64,000 bases of DNA from Dyadobacter bucti (GTDB lineage Bacteria > Bacteroidota > Bacteroidia > Cytophagales > Spirosomataceae): NCBI RefSeq assembly GCF_005869225.1, contig NZ_SWFP01000003.1, positions 558,001 through 622,000 of the forward strand, given 5' to 3'. The translations under genes and the position numbers were made by a program. The notes below the pieces were generated by a model. It did not search any database. It was not told the origin of the DNA and worked only from the letters and a program-made list of their open reading frames with translations. Below are positions 24,870 to 34,269 of this stretch, one piece after another. Position 1 is the first letter of the stretch, and each line of letters starts with the position of its first letter.

Positions 24870-25985
24870 ATGGATTCTAATCAGGACTCTCTACATACGC
24901 TGGCCGAGATACGCAATTTGATGGAGCGATCTTCCAAATTTCTGTCGCTGAGTGGTCTTAGCGGGGTTTTTGCCGGACTTTTCGCCCTGATCGGGGCGGC
25001 AGCTGCCTACATCCGTTTCAAAACCGACTGGTTTGCAGAAATCCTCACTCCTTTGGGCACTTATGACGGTCAGTCCCGGCGGGAAGTAGTTGATTTCGTA
25101 GTGATCGACGGCCTTTGTGTATTGGTTTTTTCACTTGCAGTCGGAATACTTTTTACAGTCAGGAAAGGTAGAAAAAGAGGTCTGACACTCTGGAACGGAA
25201 GCTCCAAAAGGCTTTTGATCAGTATGCTGATCCCACTGGCTGCCGGTGGTATTTTTTGCCTTGCTATGCTTTCTTACGGTTTTATCTGGCTCGTTTTCCC
25301 TGCCACGCTTCTTTTCTATGGAATCGCCTTGGTCAACGCAAGCAGGTTTACCTATCCGGAAGTTTTTTATCTGGGTATATCAGAGATAGGAATCGGTTGC
25401 GTCGCGCTTTTTCTGACAGGATACTCACTGCTTTTCTGGTCGCTAGGCTTCGGAGTGCTGCATATCATTTACGGGCTCACGATGTACAACAGATATGATC
25501 GCGAAAAATTATCTTCCGGTAAAACGGTCGGGAAAAGTATTTTAGGGCTTATTTTGATTTTGTTCTTATCGTTTGATGGTAAGGCGCAGGTTTCGAAGGA
25601 TAGTACTGTGACCGCAACAAAAAAATGGTATGACAGGGAAACGATATATCTGAGAGGAGGGAACAGCTTTGTTAAAAACAATGTAGTTTATAGCGGTCAA
25701 AAAGCTATTCAAAAGGAATTTATGATTTCAGAGGGTGGTTTGCAATTGTATATGAAGTCAAGACGTACCCGGAATATAGGCCTGGTTATATCACTGGCAG
25801 GTTCGGCTGGTTCGATCATTTCGCTTATATCAGGAAACCGCAGTAATCTGCGGAGTTTTTTTTGGGTATCGATAGGAACGGGTGTTGTTGCCTCTGTTTT
25901 TACCATGCAGGCAAATAATCAACGGGATCAGGCTGTATGGCTAAGAAACCGGGATGCTATGCTTTTTTTGGAAACCAATAATTAA
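24870..25985 (+). CDS. Two-part membrane protein of unknown function
   Basis: The protein has 371 residues. Residues 1-210 hold six hydrophobic helices (starting LSGVFAGLFALIGAAAAYIRF). At about residue 225 a stretch KSILGLILILFLSFDGKAQ looks exactly like a signal peptide with an AQ cleavage site. A 120-residue second part with two further helices (IGLVISLAGSAGSIISLI and a following one) comes after it. This resembles two genes joined in frame. No internal ATG with an obvious ribosome site is present at the junction. The next gene, a small winged-helix regulator, is 36 bp downstream. Confidence 0.75.
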   Translation: MDSNQDSLHTLAEIRNLMERSSKFLSLSGLSGVFAGLFALIGAAAAYIRFKTDWFAEILTPLGTYDGQSRREVVDFVVIDGLCVLVFSLAVGILFTVRKGRKRGLTLWNGSSKRLLISMLIPLAAGGIFCLAMLSYGFIWLVFPATLLFYGIALVNASRFTYPEVFYLGISEIGIGCVALFLTGYSLLFWSLGFGVLHIIYGLTMYNRYDREKLSSGKTVGKSILGLILILFLSFDGKAQVSKDSTVTATKKWYDRETIYLRGGNSFVKNNVVYSGQKAIQKEFMISEGGLQLYMKSRRTRNIGLVISLAGSAGSIISLISGNRSNLRSFFWVSIGTGVVASVFTMQANNQRDQAVWLRNRDAMLFLETNN

Positions 25986-26021
25986 TTTAAAGGTTGTGGA
26001 TTTGGTAAATAAGCTAGCATA

Positions 26022-26318
26022 ATGGAATGGTTAGAGAAGTTTAATAAAATTTTTGAGAGTAAAATCAGGCTTGGGCTCATGTCCGTGCTTGTGGTAAACG
26101 ATGCCCTGAGTTTTAATGAATTAAAAGACCTTTTACAGTTGACAGACGGAAACCTTGCTTCGCATTTGAAAGCATTGGAAGAAACCAAATATATCGAATT
26201 TCAAAAGCAGTTCTTGGGACGCAAACCGCTCACAACTTATAAAGCCACGGAGATCGGTCACAAAGCGTTTACAGACCATTTACAGGTGCTGGAAAATATG
26301 ATCAGGCAGAATTTGTAG
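26022..26318 (+). CDS. Small winged-helix transcriptional regulator
   Basis: The protein has 98 residues, a single ArsR/MarR-type winged helix of the HTH_34 kind: KIFESKIRLGLMSVLVV, the recognition part LLQLTDGNLASHLKALEETKYIEF and the wing KQFLGRKPLTTYKATEIG. Such one-domain regulators dimerise and are usually co-transcribed with an upstream or downstream membrane protein of the same operon, which fits the 36-bp spacing to the preceding gene. The effector and targets are unknown. Confidence 0.85.
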   Translation: MEWLEKFNKIFESKIRLGLMSVLVVNDALSFNELKDLLQLTDGNLASHLKALEETKYIEFQKQFLGRKPLTTYKATEIGHKAFTDHLQVLENMIRQNL

Positions 26319-26360
26319 GGGAGGAAAGGGAAGAAGGAGGAAGGGGAGGAATAAAAAAAC

Positions 26361-26393
26361 GGACAGTCGCTTTTTGGCAGCTGTCCTTTTTTT
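26361..26393 (+). terminator. Terminator after the small regulator (copy 1)
   Basis: GGACAG (26361-26366) pairs with CTGTCC (26381-26386), with an inner GC pair and a run of seven T. Its left arm and flank are almost identical to the terminator at 27609. Confidence 0.85.
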
Positions 26394-26537
26394 GTTTGAT
26401 GGCTTTCATTGATAGGCGATTGCCGTCTGATTGCTGGTTTTTACCGGCTGATAATTTGATAGTTATACTGTTGGCGAGGATCATTTTCTTTATTCAGTAT
26501 TCGATTAAATTTTTCAACCTCATTAAAATACTGCTAT

Positions 26538-27605
26538 ATGAAATCAACCTGTAATTTTTTGATTGTGGTAGTCTTGGCGTGTAACCTCTTTATCGGGTGT
26601 AAAAAGGATGCGCCGGAAATAGTAACTAGCGACCAGGGAAAGCCCGGAGAAGTTTTGGGAGCAGATACGCTGGGTTATGATTCGGTCGATGTTTTCATAT
26701 CAGGTGCTGAATATGTCGCTTTGAATAAATGGAACGCTTGTTATTGGAAAAACGGGGCAATGCATATTCTGGATACGGACCACTCCGTCGCAAACGACAT
26801 AATCGTTTCGGAGGACAACGTCATTGTTGGTGGTGAATTTGAGGGAAAACCTTGTTATTGGGAAAATGGGAAACGCATTGTAATCGATGACCGCACCGGA
26901 AAGGTGAAAGCTGTTGGTTTTCACAAAGGGGAGTTGTACCTGGTGGGTGAACTATACGACGAAAACGAAAACATCTCCAAGGCATTTGTCTGGAATAAAA
27001 CGACTAGAATCTTAGATTCAGGTTATGCCAGTGACATTGCATTTAGTGACGGAAATGTATATATCTCGGGAATGGATTCGAAAAATCCATGTTATTGGAG
27101 AAATGGCATAAAGACAAAATTGTCAGGAAATTTCGGTCACGGATATGCGATAGAAGTAGCAGAAAACAACGTGTATGTAGCGGGTGAATACCGCCCGACC
27201 AATGGAGGTTATTATCTGGCTGGGTATTGGAAAAATGGAGAGTTCATTTCTCCGTTAGGCAATTCAGCTTATATAATAAATATTGGGATCCGCAGTGGCG
27301 ACGTCTATATCTTGGGTAACGAAGTGGACAGTAAAAATGCTGATCGCGTAGAAGACAATGCTGTTGTTGTTAAGGGTAATAAAAAAACGGTTTTGTCAGC
27401 CGGTAAAAATTCGGTTTCAGGGGCGGCTGACATCGCTTTTAATGGAGAAAATGAATATGTATTGGGATCTTACAGCTTAATTTCTGGCCCTGATAGGGCC
27501 CCACATACATGTTACTGGCAAAACGGCAAGTTGCATACGGTGGGCGAATCTCAAACCGTCGGAACCGCGATCTTGCTCAATCCTCGTGTTTCGCAAGGAA
27601 AATAA
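26538..27605 (+). CDS. Lipoprotein with seven CYWKNG-type propeller repeats
   Basis: The protein has 355 residues. A lipoprotein signal ends FIGCKK. The mature part contains seven repeats of 35-50 residues, each with a VYxSG/VAGE-type strand followed by a C/AYWKNG-like turn (ACYWKNG, PCYWENG, FVWNKT, PCYWRNG, GYWKNG, VVVKGN, TCYWQNG). Seven repeats fit a seven-bladed beta-propeller. No catalytic residues can be identified; surface binding or assembly is the likely role. The gene lies between two near-identical terminators. Confidence 0.75.
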   Translation: MKSTCNFLIVVVLACNLFIGCKKDAPEIVTSDQGKPGEVLGADTLGYDSVDVFISGAEYVALNKWNACYWKNGAMHILDTDHSVANDIIVSEDNVIVGGEFEGKPCYWENGKRIVIDDRTGKVKAVGFHKGELYLVGELYDENENISKAFVWNKTTRILDSGYASDIAFSDGNVYISGMDSKNPCYWRNGIKTKLSGNFGHGYAIEVAENNVYVAGEYRPTNGGYYLAGYWKNGEFISPLGNSAYIINIGIRSGDVYILGNEVDSKNADRVEDNAVVVKGNKKTVLSAGKNSVSGAADIAFNGENEYVLGSYSLISGPDRAPHTCYWQNGKLHTVGESQTVGTAILLNPRVSQGK

Positions 27606-27608
27606 AAA

Positions 27609-27647
27609 ACGGACAGTCGCTTTTGTTGGGCGGCTGTCCGTTTTTTT
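27609..27647. terminator. Bidirectional terminator (copy 2)
   Basis: ACGGACAGTCGC (27609-27620) pairs with GCGGCTGTCCGT (27630-27641) with one wobble; seven T follow on the plus strand and A-rich sequence precedes it, so it can serve both the propeller gene and the convergent DUF2911 gene. Confidence 0.9.
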
Positions 27648-27665
27648 AATATAAATTCTTTCGAA

Positions 27666-28166
27666 TTAAAACTTCAATGGAACAGAAAATCCTGATTTAT
27701 CCCATTGAAAATCTAGTGATGCGTCTTTTACAGTGAAGGTTAATTTCTCTTCGGATGTAGCATAAGTTTTGTTTGGTACGGTAACTTTAAGAACATCTTT
27801 ACCTTTGATCTCGTCATATTTGTAAGCGCCCCATTGTTTAAGTTCACTGTTCAGAATAAGTGTCCAGTCCTTATCAGTTGGAAGAGCAAACAATGTGTAT
27901 GTTCCCGCTTTTACAGGTTTGCCACCAAACGTGCCGTCTTTCTTGAAAGTTATTTCAGTAGCATTATTGGCGCCGATGCGCCATACCTTGCCGTAAGGTT
28001 CAAGGCTCCCGCTTCCTTCTTTCCCAAACAAAACACGTCCTTTTTTTGATGGCTGACCATATGCTACGCTTACGTTTTTGCCGTCAGCGGTAACTCTTGG
28101 GCTTTGTGCAGATGCCCAGGTGAATGCAATCAAAGCAAGAAACAGCGATAAAAATGTTGTTTTCAT
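27666..28166 (-). CDS. DUF2911 family exported protein
   Basis: The protein has 166 residues with a signal peptide ending WASAQ. Conserved DUF2911 segments are SVAYGQPSKKGRVLFG, YGKVWRIGANNATEITF, AGTYTLFALPTDKDWTLILN and the C-terminal LDFQWDKSGFSVPL. This beta-rich domain is common in Bacteroidota periplasms; its function is not known. It converges on the propeller gene and shares its terminator. Confidence 0.9.
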   Translation of the reverse strand: MKTTFLSLFLALIAFTWASAQSPRVTADGKNVSVAYGQPSKKGRVLFGKEGSGSLEPYGKVWRIGANNATEITFKKDGTFGGKPVKAGTYTLFALPTDKDWTLILNSELKQWGAYKYDEIKGKDVLKVTVPNKTYATSEEKLTFTVKDASLDFQWDKSGFSVPLKF

Positions 28167-28306
28167 AAATAATTAAGGATTGAATTAAACTGATTTTAGG
28201 TACGTACTGAAAAGACTTTAACGAAATACGTAAACCAAAAGTTGTTAAGCAAGTCATTTACTTCAACGGATCAGGAATCCAGCATTTCAAATTGTATATT
28301 TGGGCG

Positions 28307-30427
28307 ATGACTTTTGAAACAAACCTGCCTGTACGAACCCATTTTTTCGATACAAAAATCGAATTTCTGAAAGGAGTAGGACCCCAGAAAGCGGCCTTGC
28401 TTAATCAGGAACTGGGTATTTTTACTTTTGGGGATTTGATCCAGCATTATCCTTTCAGGCATGAGGACCGCACTGTTTTTCACAGGATCAATGGTTTGAA
28501 TGAGCAGCTTGCGGCGGCGCAGATCAAGGGGAGGCTAAGGGAATGGTCAACTGTTGGCGAAGGCGGGAAGAAGCGGCTTGTGGCTTATTTTACCGATGGA
28601 ACAGGTATCCTGGAACTTGTCTGGTTCCAGGGAATTGCATGGTTTGAAAAAAATCTGCGTGCCAATACCGAGTATATCGTTTACGGGAAGCCGGTGGCTT
28701 TCGGGGGAAGATGGAGTATCACACACCCGGAAATTGATCTTATCACTGCTGAAAACGAAAGCGGGGGGTATTGGCAGCCCGTTTACCCGCTCACTGAGAA
28801 GTTGCGTAAGAAGTTTTTGGACAGCCGTGGGCTGAGCCGGATGATCCGGAACCTGCTCGAAATTTCAAGAAGCCATATCCGGGAAACCCTGCCTGCAAGC
28901 CTTGTGCAGAAATACAGGCTGGTTTCAAAGGCCGATGCGTTATGGAATTTCCACTTGCCCCAAAGCCATCAATGGCTGCATCAGGCGCAGCGCAGATTGA
29001 AATTTGAGGAACTGTTTTATAATCAGTTCCGGCTGATCAAAAATAAGCTTTTACATAAAACGGAATACCCCGGCCTTATTTTCAACCATACTGACCTGGT
29101 TAAGGAGTTTTATGCCAATCACCTTCCGTTTACCCTCACCAATGCGCAGATAAGGGTTTTGCATGAAATACACGAAGACCTGAAGACCGGCAAACAAATG
29201 AACCGGCTTTTACAAGGTGATGTAGGCTCAGGGAAAACCATCGTGGCTTTTATAACCATGTTATTTGCATTGTCCAACGATGCACAGGCTTGCCTCATGG
29301 CACCGACGGAAATCCTCACCGATCAGCATTTTCAGGGGCTCAGGAAATTTGCGGATGTGCTGGGTGTTAATATTGGCAAACTAACAGGTTCAACGAAAAA
29401 AAGAGAGCGGGAGATTATTCACAAACAGCTTCTGGATGGTTCAATGCAGATTATCGTCGGAACGCACGCTCTGATTGAAGACATTGTCCAGTTCAGAAAC
29501 CTGGGCTTGTGTGTGATCGACGAGCAACATAGGTTCGGTGTGGCGCAGCGAGCCAAATTATGGGCGAAAAATTCCCGTATCAATCCCCACATGCTTGTCA
29601 TGACTGCGACTCCTATTCCAAGGACGCTTGCTATGACTTTATACGGCGACCTTGATATTTCGGCGATCAATGAACTGCCGGCCGGACGAAAACCTATCAA
29701 AACGGTGCACCGTTATGATGCACACAGATCGTCAGTTTTCGGGTTTCTGAAGGAAGAAATCGCCAAGGGCCGGCAAGTATATATGGTGTACCCGCTTATT
29801 GAAGAATCTGAGAAAATGGACCTTAAGGATCTGATGGACGGGTATGAAAGTGTTTCCAGATCATTTCCGGATGTCCCTCTGAGTATCCTGCATGGTAAAA
29901 TGAAATCACAGGACAAGGATTATGAAATGGGACGTTTTGTCAGGGGGGAGACTAAGATTATGGTTGCTACTACGGTTATCGAGGTTGGGGTGAATGTTCC
30001 TAATGCATCGGTTATGGTGATCGAAAATGCAGAACGTTTTGGTCTGTCACAATTACACCAGCTACGGGGCAGGGTAGGGCGGGGTGCCGAGCAATCCTAT
30101 TGTGTACTGATCACGGATTATAAGATCAGTAAGGAAACGAAGCTGAGAATTGAGACAATGTGCCGGACGAACGATGGTTTTGAAATCGCGGAGGTGGATC
30201 TTCAGTTACGTGGGCCAGGCGATATCACGGGTACGCAGCAAAGTGGTCTGATGGATCTCCTTGTGTCAAACCTGGCGCAGGATGGAGAGATTTTGAAAGC
30301 TGCGAGAATATCGGCTGAGGAAATTTTAACCGCCGACCCTGACCTTCTCCAGCCTGTTAACCACCCTATCCGCATACATTTGGAAAATCTGCGGAAAGAA
30401 GAAACAAACTGGAGTCGGATCAGCTGA
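28307..30427 (+). CDS. recG: ATP-dependent DNA helicase RecG
   Basis: The protein has 706 residues from ATG 28307. The wedge/OB domain occupies the first 250 residues (FLKGVGPQKAALLNQELGIFTFGDLIQHYPFRHEDR). Superfamily 2 helicase motifs follow: RLLQGDVGSGKTIVAF (Walker A), APTEILTDQHF, VIDEQHRFGV (DEQH box), TATPIPRTLAM, then ATTVIEVGVNVPNASVMVIENAERFGLSQLHQLRGRVGRG. It remodels stalled forks and Holliday junctions. It converges with the sugar kinase gene, with only 2 bp between the stops. Confidence 0.96.
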   Translation: MTFETNLPVRTHFFDTKIEFLKGVGPQKAALLNQELGIFTFGDLIQHYPFRHEDRTVFHRINGLNEQLAAAQIKGRLREWSTVGEGGKKRLVAYFTDGTGILELVWFQGIAWFEKNLRANTEYIVYGKPVAFGGRWSITHPEIDLITAENESGGYWQPVYPLTEKLRKKFLDSRGLSRMIRNLLEISRSHIRETLPASLVQKYRLVSKADALWNFHLPQSHQWLHQAQRRLKFEELFYNQFRLIKNKLLHKTEYPGLIFNHTDLVKEFYANHLPFTLTNAQIRVLHEIHEDLKTGKQMNRLLQGDVGSGKTIVAFITMLFALSNDAQACLMAPTEILTDQHFQGLRKFADVLGVNIGKLTGSTKKREREIIHKQLLDGSMQIIVGTHALIEDIVQFRNLGLCVIDEQHRFGVAQRAKLWAKNSRINPHMLVMTATPIPRTLAMTLYGDLDISAINELPAGRKPIKTVHRYDAHRSSVFGFLKEEIAKGRQVYMVYPLIEESEKMDLKDLMDGYESVSRSFPDVPLSILHGKMKSQDKDYEMGRFVRGETKIMVATTVIEVGVNVPNASVMVIENAERFGLSQLHQLRGRVGRGAEQSYCVLITDYKISKETKLRIETMCRTNDGFEIAEVDLQLRGPGDITGTQQSGLMDLLVSNLAQDGEILKAARISAEEILTADPDLLQPVNHPIRIHLENLRKEETNWSRIS

Positions 30428-30429
30428 TT

Positions 30430-31773
30430 TTATGACTCGATTTCCCGGATCTCGTTCAGGAAATCGAAAGTTTGCGGGCGCGTCACATGCAATGCAGCAC
30501 CCAGGGAAGTTGCATAAGGAAGATCGGTCGCGTAAACACTGTGGTTTGGGAAGTTGCGGGCGATCAATCTTGTAAATATTTCATTTCTTGCAAAACCCCC
30601 ATCAATATAAATCGCCTGGACTTCATTGATACCCACCAGCTGCAATGAAACAGTAAGCATGTCGGTAAGTCCTTTGAGTAAATGGTGATATGCTGCTTCT
30701 GCCGAAGCAAAGGCGCTGATTTGCCACTCTTGTGTATTTGCTTCGGGGAACGGGCCGTTTCCTGTCATACAAGCCGAATAAAACGGCGGAGTATCCGCTT
30801 TCAGAATTTCCTCGTTAAATGCCACACTTTTATAGAAATCAGGCGCAACACGGAAATACTCCGCTATTCTTGCCACCTGAAAATCATGTTCTCTTCCCAG
30901 AAAAAGCCGTGATGCAGTGACGCCGCTCCCTTCCGGAGTAAGGTAATTCATGCAGTCGCGTTCCAGCTGGTAGGAGGTAAGCGGCTTGGAAGCAAATGAA
31001 TTAAAATTGATGCACCAGGTTCCGGTCGATAGCAGCACAAAAGGTTTTTTTACCGCCATCCTGTATGGAATAAGGGCAGAAGAACTATCATGCAAACCAA
31101 AACCCGACTGAATGCCCTTATCACCATGACGGTAGATAAAAGATGAAGAAGCAAGTACCGGGGCCAGTTTTTTGTGGATGCCCTCCTGCTTCACCCAGTC
31201 GTGGTAATCCCACATTTCGAAGCTCCATAGTGCAGTATGGCATCCCAGGGAAGTATAGTCGCTTACCTTCCTGCCCGTTAAAAGATACAGGATGTACTGC
31301 GGGAGGTGAAGCGTTGTAACGATCTGACTGTAAATGTCGGGACGCGTATATTTAAGCCAGTACATGTGCATTCCCGAGTTGAGCATACCCATGGCAGGGG
31401 AGCCGGTCTGGAGCGATAGCCTGGTGGGATCACCATAAGTGTTGTAAAATTGCGCAAGCAACGCCTCCGGGAAAGGTTTCAGGTAATTATAGAGCGGAGT
31501 CAGCGGTTTGTTTGCACCATCCAGATGCACCAGGCTCGCACCATATGCGGCGACATTTACGGCCTTGATATCATACTTCGGGTTCTGCAGCAGATCCGAC
31601 CAGCGGTTTTGCACCCAATGGGTGAGGAGTTCTATGTCTTCAGTAGGGAATCCGTCCTCGTCAGTTGTTTCGGGAAGGGATTCGGCAAATTCTTCTATGA
31701 TCTGATACTTTTCATCGAAAAGTACATACTTTTTATTGGTCCTACCAATGTCAAAAACCGCAGTTACTTTCAT
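30430..31773 (-). CDS. FGGY-family carbohydrate kinase
   Basis: The protein has 447 residues with an ASKHA ATPase fold. The phosphate-binding start is FDIGRTNKKYVLFD, a mid-domain segment is YGASLVHLDG, a second phosphate loop is LLSTGTWCINFNSF, and the adenosine motif is IYIDGGFARNEIF. The length suits rhamnulokinase or fuculokinase-like enzymes, which phosphorylate ketoses at C1. The exact sugar cannot be read. No isomerase or aldolase adjoins it. Confidence 0.85.
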   Translation of the reverse strand: MKVTAVFDIGRTNKKYVLFDEKYQIIEEFAESLPETTDEDGFPTEDIELLTHWVQNRWSDLLQNPKYDIKAVNVAAYGASLVHLDGANKPLTPLYNYLKPFPEALLAQFYNTYGDPTRLSLQTGSPAMGMLNSGMHMYWLKYTRPDIYSQIVTTLHLPQYILYLLTGRKVSDYTSLGCHTALWSFEMWDYHDWVKQEGIHKKLAPVLASSSFIYRHGDKGIQSGFGLHDSSSALIPYRMAVKKPFVLLSTGTWCINFNSFASKPLTSYQLERDCMNYLTPEGSGVTASRLFLGREHDFQVARIAEYFRVAPDFYKSVAFNEEILKADTPPFYSACMTGNGPFPEANTQEWQISAFASAEAAYHHLLKGLTDMLTVSLQLVGINEVQAIYIDGGFARNEIFTRLIARNFPNHSVYATDLPYATSLGAALHVTRPQTFDFLNEIREIES

Positions 31774-31900
31774 TATTCGAATGCTATATCACTTTTAAAC
31801 CGGAGTATATTTTTCGGTTAATATAGTGACTTTACGTTAAACCTAAACCCTTACTGTATGATAAAACTTTGCTTGCCTTACCTGCCCTTGAAATGATATG

Positions 31901-32596
31901 CTATACGGTTTTTTCAAGAATCGGTTTCAAAACCTTTATCCATCTCCGGTAGCCTTCTTCATTCATGTGAAGGCTGTCGCTGAGAAAAATACTTCCGTCC
32001 GGTCTGCCGTTTTTCAGCATCACCGGCCACACATCTATATATTGATGATTTTTATCCGATTTGATAAAATCCCGGATCAGCTTGTTTGCTTTCTCAACCT
32101 CTGCCCTTCTTTCCCAGCGTGAGGGGGAGGGTTTCAGGGAAATGCCGTACATGAGCACATCAGGCTGCTTTTCCCGGATTGTTTTGGTGAGTGCCACATA
32201 TGCATCGCGGACTTGTTCAGGCGTTTTCTTTTTAGACCCGAACATATCGTTTTCGCAATAAATCACAACAGTTTTGGGATTGTATTTCAGGATCGTCCGG
32301 TCGGCGTAGTAAATGACTTCCGGGAGGGTGGATCCGCCAAAGCCTCGGTTAATGATCGGTAGTGGAGCCAGGTCTTCGGCGGCGGATTGCCATTTGGTGA
32401 ACGAAGAACTTCCTGCAAAAACGATCCCGCCCGGAGCAGGCATTTTTTCGGCATCTTTCGCCTCATAATTTTTGATGCTGCTTTCCGATCTATCCAGTTT
32501 ATAATCAGGCTCCCAGGGGACATCCAGCGATGTGTAATTCGGTTTATTGCACGCGCCAAGCCAGACGACTAACAGAACCAGGAAGTATTTTTTCAT
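31901..32596 (-). CDS. SGNH/GDSL hydrolase-family lipoprotein
   Basis: The protein has 231 residues, with lipobox VVWLGAC. SGNH blocks: block I IVFAGSSSFTKW with the nucleophile serine, block II NRGFGGSTL, block III VIYCENDM (N), block V SDSLHMNEEGY with Asp and His. By family it hydrolyses an ester, often an acetyl group on a glycan, on the periplasmic or outer surface. It lies alone between the kinase gene and the beta-barrel pair on the same strand. Confidence 0.9.
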   Translation of the reverse strand: MKKYFLVLLVVWLGACNKPNYTSLDVPWEPDYKLDRSESSIKNYEAKDAEKMPAPGGIVFAGSSSFTKWQSAAEDLAPLPIINRGFGGSTLPEVIYYADRTILKYNPKTVVIYCENDMFGSKKKTPEQVRDAYVALTKTIREKQPDVLMYGISLKPSPSRWERRAEVEKANKLIRDFIKSDKNHQYIDVWPVMLKNGRPDGSIFLSDSLHMNEEGYRRWIKVLKPILEKTV

Positions 32597-32681
32597 TCTG
32601 AACTAAAAAGTGGATATACCAGAGAAGGCAAATCGACTCTGTTTTTAATGTTCGCAAAGTAAAAATTTAAGGAATCGGCGC

Positions 32682-33371
32682 TTAATTATTTTTCAGAAAA
32701 TAGCGCAGCCCAAGCCCGACGCTGGGGAAAGTAATGGCTGGCAGAAACTGGTAGGTCAGGTTTTTGCTTTTGAAGGTTGACTGATCGGACAAATGTTTGG
32801 AATTAACCATCGAGAATTCAACGGAAACGGGATTGGAAAACCCGATTGAGCCTGTAATCCACCACCGCTCGGTAAACTGGTAGTATGCTCCGGCACTGAC
32901 TCCTGCTGCTAACGTGAATGTATTGTCTTTTTCAGCTCTCACATTATTGGCTCCTCCATCGTCATATTTTTTGTTGAAAGCATATCCCAGGCTCAGTTGC
33001 GGACCCGCATACAGGCCGAATTTGGTATTAAAATGCTTGTAAAACTGCCAGAAACGTCCTAATCCGAAACCAAAGCCGTTAATCCCGTTGTAGGTCGATG
33101 GTATGCCTTCCACGCGGGAATGACTGCTCTTGCTACCGCTCAGAGAGTTGCTCAGGCTCCATCCCGTAGCTGTGTTAGCGGTCCTGAATTTTCCGATATC
33201 GATGTTGAAATTGTACCCGTATCCGTTCGTCGTCTCTGATTCGCTGGGATTAATGTTGTTGAAATTTATACCGGCCGTACCGGAAATGAAATGTTTGCCC
33301 TCGGTCTGAGCCATTAAAACACCTTTGGAGCAAATTAATATAACGCTAGCTAAAAGTATACGATTTTTCAT
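32682..33371 (-). CDS. Outer-membrane beta-barrel protein
   Basis: The protein has 229 residues with a signal peptide ending LMAQ. Alternating aromatic strands run through the chain (YGYNFNIDIGKF, GFGFGLGRFWQFY, TFTLAAGVSAGAYYQF, WWITGSIGFSN), and the end GLGLRYFLKNN is a typical final strand. It should form an 8-strand barrel of the OmpA/OmpX size class. The ligand is unknown. It follows another barrel gene by 17 bp. Confidence 0.8.
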   Translation of the reverse strand: MKNRILLASVILICSKGVLMAQTEGKHFISGTAGINFNNINPSESETTNGYGYNFNIDIGKFRTANTATGWSLSNSLSGSKSSHSRVEGIPSTYNGINGFGFGLGRFWQFYKHFNTKFGLYAGPQLSLGYAFNKKYDDGGANNVRAEKDNTFTLAAGVSAGAYYQFTERWWITGSIGFSNPVSVEFSMVNSKHLSDQSTFKSKNLTYQFLPAITFPSVGLGLRYFLKNN

Positions 33372-33388
33372 GACAGATCTGTTTTGCG

Positions 33389-34036
33389 TTATTGAAGGTA
33401 CCAGGAGGCCCGAAGCAGGAAATAATTGGAGAGGCCGGTAGTGATCCCGGAATTGAAATTCACGGAATTAACATCCTGCAGATGCTGGTATTTCAGGCCC
33501 AGCGAGAGCAGGTTAACATCAGATTCCAGAGCGAAACGTGAAGAAAACCAGTAAGAAATGCCAGGATTGACTTGTAGACCAACGTTATATCCTGTTTCAA
33601 AATCCTTTACCGAGTCCTGGAAATTGGTGACTCTCAGGTAAGAAAAATTTGCGTTGGAATGCAAAAATAATGCCCACTTAGCGCTCAGGGATTTGTACTG
33701 GCGAATAAAAGGCGAAAGTGACAACGATAGGTTGTTCAATCCGGCGCGGTATGTCTGGCTAGCAAGCTCGCTTTTGTTGTGCAGAAAATACAGCGATGAG
33801 CCCAGCCCGACTCCTATCATCCGGTTATTCCGGGTAAACCATCCCGCCTGAACGGAGGGGTAAACGGCAAAGTAGCTGCTACCGGAGGGAGCACCGGGAG
33901 GATCTTTTCTGTGGGTGTGGATCCCGGTCAGATTTACCGTACCTGCCCAGTGTTTTGTGCCTTTTTGCAATTGGCCGCAGACCTTTACTGATAAGCCGGT
34001 CATGCACAGCAAAGTAACCAGTATAATTCTTTTCAT
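33389..34036 (-). CDS. Outer-membrane beta-barrel protein
   Basis: The protein has 215 residues, with a signal peptide of about 21 residues (MKRIILVTLLCMTGLSVKVCG). Barrel strands are seen as YFAVYPSVQAGWFTRN, MIGVGLGSSLYFL, LSLSLSPFIRQY and the end YFLLRASWYLQ with a terminal aromatic. It is similar in plan to the following gene (32682-33371) but not obviously a duplicate. The two are probably co-transcribed from here. Confidence 0.78.
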   Translation of the reverse strand: MKRIILVTLLCMTGLSVKVCGQLQKGTKHWAGTVNLTGIHTHRKDPPGAPSGSSYFAVYPSVQAGWFTRNNRMIGVGLGSSLYFLHNKSELASQTYRAGLNNLSLSLSPFIRQYKSLSAKWALFLHSNANFSYLRVTNFQDSVKDFETGYNVGLQVNPGISYWFSSRFALESDVNLLSLGLKYQHLQDVNSVNFNSGITTGLSNYFLLRASWYLQ

Positions 34037-34107
34037 TGTGTTGGGTTTAATAACTAAAGCAAGATACGCATGTTTATGTAACCGTAGAGTTATTTCTATA
34101 AATTTAA

Positions 34108-34138
34108 CAAAAAAGAGACAGCTAATTCTAGCTGCCTC
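34108..34138 (-). terminator. Terminator of the ABC/TolC pair
   Basis: GAGACAGCT (34115-34123) pairs with AGCTGCCTC (34130-34138) with one wobble; on the minus strand a T-rich tail (TTTTTTG) follows. It lies 130 bp after the TolC stop. Confidence 0.7.
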
Positions 34139-34269
34139 TAAGAACTACCGATACCAAATTTAACCTAACAATCTTTATAAATCGCTGTCATCTAGTGATT
34201 TCAGTTAATTTATCTTGATATTTTATAATTTTTTATTTACTCAGTTCTACGTTTCGGGCTGTGCACTTT

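Noticed and set aside
28295..28302. Perfect -7 match TATATTTG just ahead of recG
   Set aside because: It would start transcription at or inside the recG start codon and has no -33 partner; likely chance in AT-rich sequence, although a leaderless mRNA cannot be excluded.
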